NCBI GenBank assembly: GCA_022835495.1
Contig: BQOK01000001.1
Location: 2,852,001-2,916,000, forward strand
DNA: 64,000 nt
Reading direction: 5' to 3'
Origin: Oscillospiraceae bacterium
GTDB lineage: Bacteria; Bacillota; Clostridia; Oscillospirales; Ruminococcaceae
Below the pieces are notes generated by a model that saw only the letters and a list, made by a program, of their open reading frames with translations, ran no database searches and had not been told where the DNA came from. Positions 36,407 to 42,993 of the stretch are shown here, one piece after another (position 1 is the first letter of the stretch; each line of letters begins with the position of its first letter). The translations under genes were made by a program, and so were the position numbers.

Positions 36407-36778
36407 ATGCACGATAATATAATAACCTCATATCAAGTCGATCTTGCAGAAAAGACATTAATTTTGCATTCATATAACCCATATAGCAATCAAACAGAAA
36501 GCTTCCTCGCCTCTGGCGTTCTTACTCACTCTTTTGAAAATATTTTGCCAAATAGTATTATTCTCTGCGTTGAAGATCTGGCAATTGAAGCTTTTATAAA
36601 GGACAATAGAGAAGAATTGGAAGCCAAAAAGCAATATTGTTGGCCAATATATTTTGAAGACATCCAAAGTCTTCAGCTGTTCCTCATCAGAAACTCTTAT
36701 CGATATATTCGGATTAGTTCTTCCTATGGATTATGTGGTTGGATCCTGGCTAAAAATTTCAAAAACAGCCCGTTATGA
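36407..36778 (+). CDS. Immunity protein related to 17301-17714
   Basis: 123 residues from ATG 36407 (AAAGGAG upstream). MHDNIITSYQVDLAEKTLIL, GVLTHSFENILPNSIIL and RISSSYGLCGWILAKNF; shares layout with the immunity protein of the HIHF-type tip. Soluble. Confidence 0.65.
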   Translation: MHDNIITSYQVDLAEKTLILHSYNPYSNQTESFLASGVLTHSFENILPNSIILCVEDLAIEAFIKDNREELEAKKQYCWPIYFEDIQSLQLFLIRNSYRYIRISSSYGLCGWILAKNFKNSPL

Positions 36779-36829
36779 CCCGGCGGTCTTATAAACATTG
36801 TCATATGCAAAATGCAGAAAGAGGCCCTT

Positions 36830-37171
36830 ATGCAGCTCCAAAATATTTTCATGATAATGTTTAAAATCTTGGATGATCTATATTGTAACTATAACCAAAA
36901 TGAATGTTTGGCTTCTCTTCTAAGTGATATGGATACCAGCTTTTTTGATGACGGCAAGCCTGCCGACGCAGCAACCTACAACGATTGGCTCAAAATTGTA
37001 AAGCCCCGACTTCACAGCGGAACAATTACTGGTTCAGAAATACTTCTTGCTCTGATTGAATTTTTAGAGTTCTATCAAAAGGAATATGGATATACATTCC
37101 AAGATATTATTCAATATCTTAAAGAGCATTCCAAAGAAGTGATTGACGAAGCGGTACAATTTACGATCTGA
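36830..37171 (+). CDS. Immunity-type protein, DGxxxDxAxxxDW family, long form
   Basis: 113 residues from ATG 36830, 5 bases after AGAAAGAGG (ATG 36812 is a possible alternative). FKILDDLYCNYNQNECLASL, DDGKPADAATYNDWLKIV, then a helical C-terminal part (YQKEYGYTFQDIIQYLKEHS). This complete version explains the truncated 32603 copy. The next gene starts 1 base after its stop. Confidence 0.65.
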   Translation: MQLQNIFMIMFKILDDLYCNYNQNECLASLLSDMDTSFFDDGKPADAATYNDWLKIVKPRLHSGTITGSEILLALIEFLEFYQKEYGYTFQDIIQYLKEHSKEVIDEAVQFTI

Positions 37172-37172
37172 A

Positions 37173-37826
37173 ATGGTGAGCGAAGTGAAAAAAAGCCTGG
37201 CTTTTTGTGCACTAATGATTTTACTTACCGGAACATTATATATTTCAGCAGCGGGAGATCATATAGGTGCATATAGTTGCATTTTGGAAAATAACGAATA
37301 TACCGGTCCTGGTGAGATTACATCTTTTGATGTTGATGAGAACGGAAAAATTTTAGTAAATATACGTGCGTTTAAAACCGAATTTGAGGAGATTTATTAT
37401 ATTCAACTTTATGATTCAAATTTTAATTATTTAAATAGCATTCGTTATAAAGCATTTCAATACACCACAGCTTGCTTTAGCTCCGACGGAAATATTGAAA
37501 TTTGGGGATATCGTACCAAGTATGTATATGTCTATAATCTAAGTGGAGATTTTTTATATAAGCAAAAAGAGGAGGGCCCCAATAACGCAGCTTCCAAGTC
37601 TTTCCGGCAATTAGAAACAGCAGAAGGCTGCTATACCAGAAATCCCATAAAAGATACACTACTATTTACAGATGTAGAAGGAACCGAAACAGTGATTGTA
37701 AAACTTCATAATGCTTTCTTTTCTTCTATGCTTAGATATTTATTTAAAGAAATACTGACTTGCGTGATTATTTTTGGAATTGTCGCTGTTGTCGTTCGTA
37801 AACAAAGGCGAAAAAAGAGCTCATAA
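37173..37826 (+). CDS. Signal-anchored extracytoplasmic protein B2 of the duplicated module
   Basis: 217 residues from ATG 37173. Signal/anchor LAFCALMILLTGTLYISA, exported domain with FDVDENGKILVNIRAF, YYIQLYDSNFNYLNSIRYKA and VYNLSGDFLYKQ, then a C-terminal helix and basic RKQRRKKSS tail. Motif order matches B1 (31897), but here the multi-helix partner follows rather than precedes it. Confidence 0.68.
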   Translation: MVSEVKKSLAFCALMILLTGTLYISAAGDHIGAYSCILENNEYTGPGEITSFDVDENGKILVNIRAFKTEFEEIYYIQLYDSNFNYLNSIRYKAFQYTTACFSSDGNIEIWGYRTKYVYVYNLSGDFLYKQKEEGPNNAASKSFRQLETAEGCYTRNPIKDTLLFTDVEGTETVIVKLHNAFFSSMLRYLFKEILTCVIIFGIVAVVVRKQRRKKSS

Positions 37827-37864
37827 GGAAGACTGCAAATCGAATTTTAAAGAGGTAATCCATT

Positions 37865-38473
37865 ATGGATTCAAATGATCCATCTTTAAAGCTGATGGAA
37901 ATCACACCATATCTGCTAATCCGTAATTTTCTAGTTTCCGAAGTTATGCTCACTTATATTTATATTTTACTTCGTTATCCACTTTTTCGCATTTTAATCT
38001 TAGCTGCTTCAGCAATACAAATCATCGTTTATTTACTGCTTTTCATAAAAATTTTCAAACGTACTCTTGGGGACAAAGATCGTACTCTTTATACGATAAT
38101 TTCCAACTGTACTTTAGCTTTTATCTTTAGCTTTTCCCTTTTATATAGTCTATTACGTACTTTTTCGTTCGTTTTTTCAATGATATTTATTATTTCTTCT
38201 TACTTAGCAACATTAACGCTTTCCTCCATCCTCGCACGTAAAATAATCTCTTCAAATAATTTAGTATTCGCCACTCGAAGGGCGGTTCGCCATTTAGCGC
38301 TGTTAGCCGGGGCGGAAATCGTTTTTCTTCTAATGGTCACTTTTGGCCTTTCTATAAAATTTGATTTTTTATTATTCATATTGAGCATATCCTCTCTTTT
38401 TGTATATACTTTCACGTTCTATTCCGCTGTCTATACTGTAGTCTATTGCCTTGCCTCTCGACCATCATCCTAA
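37865..38473 (+). CDS. Multi-helix membrane protein A2 of the duplicated module
   Basis: 202 residues from ATG 37865. ITPYLLIRNFLVSEV, LRYPLFRILILA, LGDKDRTLYTIIS and AEIVFLLMVTFGLS align with A1 (30784) from its residue ~115, so A2 lacks the first helices of A1. About six helices. Confidence 0.65.
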   Translation: MDSNDPSLKLMEITPYLLIRNFLVSEVMLTYIYILLRYPLFRILILAASAIQIIVYLLLFIKIFKRTLGDKDRTLYTIISNCTLAFIFSFSLLYSLLRTFSFVFSMIFIISSYLATLTLSSILARKIISSNNLVFATRRAVRHLALLAGAEIVFLLMVTFGLSIKFDFLLFILSISSLFVYTFTFYSAVYTVVYCLASRPSS

Positions 38474-38492
38474 ACTTTGCACATCCATGTAC

Positions 38493-38668
38493 ATATCCAG
38501 CCAAACAAGGATGCCGCGTTCCAATGCGGCATCCTTGTTTTTATGTTTTTCTTCAAATGCCCCTTCTTGCGGTGCTCAAGTCCGCTGCGGTCTGCTAATT
38601 TGAGCGCATCCTCCGCGATAACACAAAAAAACTCGCCCATTCGGGCAAAACTATGGTAAAATATAAAC
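38493..38668 (+). repeat. Cassette-border unit R6, right end of the island
   Basis: Hairpin 38506-38517/38526-38537, identical in stem and loop to R1. The ghost is the most decayed (TTTGAGCGCATCCTCCGCGAT, then KLAHSGKTMVKYK-like). TGGTAAAAT at 38654-38662. GC-rich chromosomal coding resumes right after, marking the island boundary. Confidence 0.82.
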
Positions 38669-38760
38669 ACACACCAATCCGCAGCATCCCTTACAGTGCG
38701 GCACGCAAGCCCTTGGCGAGGGGCTTTATAAACCACTACTTTATAATACAAGGAGAAAAT

Positions 38761-39900
38761 ATGGAGTGGACCTTCAATGTGACGCTGAGCGTATTAAAAC
38801 GTCACTTTAAATTATTGACCCGCTGCAAGGCCTCCCCCCTGTACCGTCAGACCTGCATCATGCGTGTCTGCATGCTGTTTGCAACAGCTTTCAGCGTGGC
38901 GCTCGCCTGGATGGCAGCCACGCGCGGCGGCATGCCCCCCTATATGTTGGTACCTTTTTTAGTAATTCTCGCCGCATCATTTGGGGTAGGCTTGTGGGTG
39001 GTTTCTCCCATCGTGGTGGCCAGCCAGCAAATTTCTATTCTGCGTCTGTCCGGGCAAATTCCAAGAATGCTGGGTCAACAGCGGGTCTCGATACAGGACG
39101 GAAGCTACTACAGCATTAAAACGCTGCAAGGCGGCGGAAACCTCCAGATGCATAAGCAAGCGTGCGAAGTGAAAGCGATCACGGCGGACGCCACCGGCGT
39201 TGCGCTTTATTTCACCGACAATACAACCGATTTTTTGCCTCGTGAGGCTTTGCAGCCAGGGCAGACTCCCCAGGGCTGCAAGGGCATGCTCCAGGAATTA
39301 CTGAAAGCAAAGCACCCTGTGGAGGAATTCTCTGCCGCAGGGGCAGGCAGCCAGCCACAAAGCCGTATGCTCTGGGCAAAAAACAACTCTTTAATCCTTG
39401 AGTACGAAATTTCCAAAGAAGAATTGGAGCCTCTGCTCACCGAATGCTTTCGCAGCCTGTATCGCAGCAGCGCCTACTGGCGAAACCAAGCGGCCGCCGG
39501 TGTGTTGCTGGGGGTCTTGCTGGTTGCCGGCTTTCTTTTTCACATGTGGCTTTTGCTGCTGTGTGCCATTGTATTTATCCCGTGCCTGTTCCTTCAACTA
39601 TTGCTTCTTCCTCACAACATACATAAGCAGCTCCAACGGGGGGATTTCGACAAATTCGCAGGGAAGCAGGGCATCTGTGTTGGCGAAAACGGCCTGACGG
39701 TCGCCACTTCAACAACAAGCAATACCATTGAATATTCGCATGTGGAGAAGGTTTGCGAAACAGAACACGCATTGTATCTGCAGCTAGAAAAGCCTTTGTC
39801 GGTCATCCCCATCCCCAAATTTGCTTTTCAGAACCTTGAAGAACGGAGCGTATTCACAAATGCGGTTCAAAGCCGGATTTTGAACCGCCATACATTTTAG
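38761..39900 (+). CDS. Membrane protein with two YcxB-like halves
   Basis: 379 residues from ATG 38761 (AGGAG upstream). Each half has two hydrophobic helices followed by a beta-rich cytoplasmic domain of YcxB (PF14317) type; the second ends with GICVGENGLTVATSTTSNTI, YSHVEKVCETEHALYLQ and SVIPIPKFAF, the usual YcxB finish. Duplication in one chain is unusual. Composition is intermediate between island and core. Function unknown. Confidence 0.7.
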   Translation: MEWTFNVTLSVLKRHFKLLTRCKASPLYRQTCIMRVCMLFATAFSVALAWMAATRGGMPPYMLVPFLVILAASFGVGLWVVSPIVVASQQISILRLSGQIPRMLGQQRVSIQDGSYYSIKTLQGGGNLQMHKQACEVKAITADATGVALYFTDNTTDFLPREALQPGQTPQGCKGMLQELLKAKHPVEEFSAAGAGSQPQSRMLWAKNNSLILEYEISKEELEPLLTECFRSLYRSSAYWRNQAAAGVLLGVLLVAGFLFHMWLLLLCAIVFIPCLFLQLLLLPHNIHKQLQRGDFDKFAGKQGICVGENGLTVATSTTSNTIEYSHVEKVCETEHALYLQLEKPLSVIPIPKFAFQNLEERSVFTNAVQSRILNRHTF

Positions 39901-40010
39901 TCCATATCGAACAATCGTTTCGCGGCGGTGCTCCCGGCATGATCGGTGCTGCCGAACAAAAGCGTGCCCCCCTCCCCCTATTCACGGAAAGCCGCCCCCG
40001 CTGAAAACCA

Positions 40011-40050
40011 ACGGCCGCCGCCCCAAAGTTTTGGGGCGGCGGCCGTTTTT
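40011..40050 (+). terminator. Strong intrinsic terminator
   Basis: ACGGCCGCCGCCCCAAA / TTTGGGGCGGCGGCCGT stem followed by TTTTT on the plus strand; it separates the YcxB-like gene from the converging ruvX. Confidence 0.92.
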
Positions 40051-40056
40051 ATATGT

Positions 40057-40485
40057 TTACTGTTCCTCCGGGTGGTTCTTGCGCCAGGCCAAAAAAGCGT
40101 CCAGTATCACCGCGGCGCTCACCGCATCCAGCTTGTCCTTGCGCTTTTTGCCAAAGGTGCCCGCCTCGGTAAGCTGGGCCGCCGCCGTAACCGTGGTGCG
40201 GCGCTCGTCCCAAAAGCGGATGGGCACGCCCGCGCCCAGTTCCACCAGCCCCGCCAGCTTGCGGGTCTTTTCCGCGCGGGCGCCCTCGGTGCCGTCCATG
40301 TTCCGGGGCAGGCCGATCACGATCATCCCCACATCAAACTCACGGCTGGCGTAAATGATTTTTTCGGCCACCTTGGCCATGCTTTTTTCCTCGATCTGCC
40401 CCACCGGGCTCGCCAAAAATTCCGTGCGGTCGCACACCGCAAGGCCCGTGCGGGCGTCGCCGTAGTCCACTGCCATGATCTTCAT
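40057..40485 (-). CDS. ruvX: RuvX/YqgF Holliday junction resolvase-like protein
   Basis: 142 residues, ATG at 40485 with AGGAGCG upstream. MKIMAVDYGDARTGLAV carries the first catalytic Asp; VIGLPRNMDGTEG, WDERRTTVTAA (second acidic site) and KKRKDKLDAVSAAVIL (final Asp) complete the RNase-H-like YqgF fold. The family works in Holliday junction resolution or pre-16S rRNA processing. Follows lysS on the same strand. Confidence 0.93.
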   Translation of the reverse strand: MKIMAVDYGDARTGLAVCDRTEFLASPVGQIEEKSMAKVAEKIIYASREFDVGMIVIGLPRNMDGTEGARAEKTRKLAGLVELGAGVPIRFWDERRTTVTAAAQLTEAGTFGKKRKDKLDAVSAAVILDAFLAWRKNHPEEQ

Positions 40486-40569
40486 ACCGGTCGCTCCTTT
40501 TTATCCCTCATAGGTGTACTGCGGGCCTGTGCACGCGGCGGCTGCCAGTTTACCTTTTGGGCAACCCTT

Positions 40570-42102
40570 TCACTCCACCGGCTTCATGGTCGGGAACAGC
40601 AGCACATCCCGGATGGAGGCCGAATCGGTGAGCAGCATGATGAGCCGGTCCACACCAAAGCCCAGGCCGCCCGTGGGGGGCAGGCCATATTCCAGCGCGT
40701 TTACATAGTCGTAATCCACCTGGCAGGTATCGGCGGGGTTTGCGGCCTTGCGGGCCGCCACCTGGCGCTCGAACCGCCCTTTCTGGTCAATGGGGTCGTT
40801 CAGCTCGCTGAAGGCGTTGCCGAACTCGGTGGCGTTGATGAAATACTCAAACCGCTCGGTAAAGGCCGGGTCGTCCGCCTTGCGCTTGGCAAGGGGGCTG
40901 TTCTCCACCGGGTAGTCGTAGATAAAGGTGGGTTGGATCAGATGCTCTTCCACATAGGCGTCGAAGAACTCCACCAGCACCGCGCCCTTGGTGGCGTCGG
41001 CCGGCACCTCCACATGGTGCGCCTTTGCGTCGGCGCGGGCGGCCTCGTCGCTCTCCCAGGCGTAGTAGTCCACGCCCGCATACTGCTTTACCGCCTCGGC
41101 CATGGTCAGCCGCTCCCAGTGCCCCAGGTCGATCTGCTTGCCCTGGTAGGGGATCACCAGGCTGCCGCACACCGTTTTCGCCAAATGCTTATACAGATCT
41201 TCCACCAGGTCCATAATGCCCTTGTAATCGGTATAGGCCTGGTACAGCTCGATGCTGGTGAACTCGGGGTTGTGGCGGGTGTCCATGCCCTCGTTGCGGA
41301 AAATGCGCCCCACCTCGTATACCCGGTCAAAGCCGCCCACGATCAGCCGCTTCAGGGCGAGTTCGGTTTCCACCCGCAGGTACATATCAATGTCCAGGGT
41401 GTTGTGGTGGGTCACAAAGGGCCGGGCCGCCGCACCGATCTCCAGCGGCAGAAGGATGGGGGTGTCCACCTCCAAAAAGCCCTTGCCGTCCAGGTAGGCG
41501 CGGATCTCCCGCAAAATCCGGCTGCGCCGCACAAAGGTGTCCTTCACCTCGGGGTTCACAATCAGATCCACATACCGCTGGCGGTAGCGCATCTCCTGAT
41601 CCTTCAGGCCATGAAACTTTTCCGGCAGGGGCAAAAGGCTCTTGGCCAGCAGCAGCACCTCGGTGCAGCGCACGCTGATCTCGCCCATTTTGGTGCGGAA
41701 CACCTCGCCCTTCACGCCGATCACGTCGCCGATGTCGCACTTTTTAAAGGCGGCGTACTCCTCTTCGCCCACCACGTCCCGGCGCACATACAGCTGGATG
41801 TCGCCCGAGTGGTCGCGCAGGTCGGCAAAGCTGGCCTTGCCCATCACCCGCTTGCTCATCATGCGGCCGGCCAGGCACACGGTTTTGCCGGTTTCCTGCT
41901 CCGGTTCCAGGTGCGCAAACTCCGCCTTGATGTCGGCCGCGTAGGAATCCTGGGGGTATTTTGTGCGCTGGAAGGGGTCGCACCCCGCTTCCTGCAAATT
42001 TTTGAGCTTGTCGCGGCGCACGGCCACCAGCTCGTTATAGGCCTTTTCGGTGAGCTCCTCAGCCACTTCGGCCGCCTTGTTCTTCACTTCATTTGGCTCC
42101 AT
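40570..42102 (-). CDS. lysS: Lysyl-tRNA synthetase, class II
   Basis: 510 residues. The start ATG at 42102 has GGAGG 8 bases upstream. An N-terminal OB-fold (anticodon binding, GRMMSKRVMGKASFADLRD) is followed by the class II catalytic domain: motif 2 VYEVGRIFRNEGMDTRHNPE and motif 3 GLGFGVDRLIMLLTDSASIR, ending FPTMKPVE. Length and all motifs are standard. Cytosolic, charges tRNA-Lys. Confidence 0.97.
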   Translation of the reverse strand: MEPNEVKNKAAEVAEELTEKAYNELVAVRRDKLKNLQEAGCDPFQRTKYPQDSYAADIKAEFAHLEPEQETGKTVCLAGRMMSKRVMGKASFADLRDHSGDIQLYVRRDVVGEEEYAAFKKCDIGDVIGVKGEVFRTKMGEISVRCTEVLLLAKSLLPLPEKFHGLKDQEMRYRQRYVDLIVNPEVKDTFVRRSRILREIRAYLDGKGFLEVDTPILLPLEIGAAARPFVTHHNTLDIDMYLRVETELALKRLIVGGFDRVYEVGRIFRNEGMDTRHNPEFTSIELYQAYTDYKGIMDLVEDLYKHLAKTVCGSLVIPYQGKQIDLGHWERLTMAEAVKQYAGVDYYAWESDEAARADAKAHHVEVPADATKGAVLVEFFDAYVEEHLIQPTFIYDYPVENSPLAKRKADDPAFTERFEYFINATEFGNAFSELNDPIDQKGRFERQVAARKAANPADTCQVDYDYVNALEYGLPPTGGLGFGVDRLIMLLTDSASIRDVLLFPTMKPVE

Positions 42103-42188
42103 CGTTTTATCCTCCCGCACGCCCGCCGGGGCGCCGATTTTCTATTCCAGCCGCCGGGGCGGCTTACGCCTTGCTATTATAGCACAAA

Positions 42189-42211
42189 AACAGGTGCCAT
42201 GGCACCTGTTT
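42189..42211 (-). terminator. Hairpin between greA and lysS
   Basis: ACAGGTGCC / GGCACCTGT stem flanked by A5 and T5, so it can terminate in either direction; it sits 41 bases after the greA stop. Confidence 0.8.
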
Positions 42212-42251
42212 TTGCATGAAAACTTCGTATTTACGCCGTTTTACAGCGTTT

Positions 42252-42737
42252 TTACAGCGCCGCGCGGCCGATCTCCAGGATTTTGTACTGAACGGTGCCG
42301 CCGTTGGGCAGCACCACCTCGGCCGTTTCGCCCACCTTTTTGCCGATCAGCGCGGCGCCTACCGGGCTTTCGTCGCTGATCTTGCCGTTCAGGGGGTCTG
42401 CCTCGGTGGACCCGGTCATATCGTATTCCTCGGCTTCGCCGTCCTCATCCACAATCTTTATATGGGTCCCCACCGAAACCACGCTCAGGTCCAGATCGTC
42501 GTCGTCGATCACGCGGGCGTGCTTGAGGGTGGCCTCCAGCTGAACGATGCGGCTTTCAATGAAGCCCTGCTCGTTTTTTGCCTCGTCGTACTCGCTGTTT
42601 TCCGACAGGTCGCCAAAGCCGCGGGCCACCTTTATTTTTTCCGCCACATCCTTGCGGCGGACGGTCTTGAGTTCTTCCAGTTCGTCCTCCAGGGCCTTAA
42701 GGCCCGCGCGGGTCATGACGACTTCTTTGTTGCTCAT
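42252..42737 (-). CDS. greA: Transcription elongation factor GreA
   Basis: 161 residues from ATG 42737 (GGGGAG upstream). N-terminal coiled coil with [19 protein letters not shown] and [20 protein letters not shown] (acidic tip that stimulates RNA polymerase cleavage), then a C-terminal FKBP-like domain with [18 protein letters not shown]. Rescues backtracked RNA polymerase. Standard length. Confidence 0.97.
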   Translation of the reverse strand: MSNKEVVMTRAGLKALEDELEELKTVRRKDVAEKIKVARGFGDLSENSEYDEAKNEQGFIESRIVQLEATLKHARVIDDDDLDLSVVSVGTHIKIVDEDGEAEEYDMTGSTEADPLNGKISDESPVGAALIGKKVGETAEVVLPNGGTVQYKILEIGRAAL

Positions 42738-42820
42738 GATACTGCAATTCTCCCCAATATAATAATACGCGCGCACGCGCGCGCTTGGAACCATGTGTGG
42801 GTCATCCACTTAATTTCGAT

Positions 42821-42849
42821 AGTATATCGGATTCCACTTTGCTTGTCAA
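42821..42849 (-). promoter_or_regulatory. Consensus sigma-A promoter of greA
   Basis: On the minus strand: TTGACA (42849-42844), 17-base spacer, TATACT (42826-42821). The transcribed leader contains an alternating GC tract (42769-42784). Confidence 0.88.
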
Positions 42850-42920
42850 TATAAGCGCCGTTTTTTCGGCTGATTCGCCAAAAGAGCACCGTTTTTTTTG
42901 GCACCCGCCCAAAATTTGGG

Positions 42921-42953
42921 CCCACAGGCGGGGCGCTGTGCCCTGCCTGTGGG
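42921..42953 (-). terminator. Hairpin after the EF-G-like gene
   Basis: CCCACAGGC / GCCTGTGGG stem 41 bases past the stop; no strong T-run follows, so it is only a probable terminator. Confidence 0.45.
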
Positions 42954-42993
42954 TCCGCCTGCGTTAGTTCAGTTTATGCCGCGGGGGGTTCTT

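Noticed and set aside
16480-38480. Insertion sequences or a prophage as cause of the cassette array
   Set aside because: No transposase, integrase, terminal inverted repeats or phage structural genes were found; border units carry rhs-derived sequence instead.
42769-42784. Alternating GC tract as Z-DNA switch in the greA leader
   Set aside because: Short and in a GC-rich genome; nothing else supports a regulatory role.
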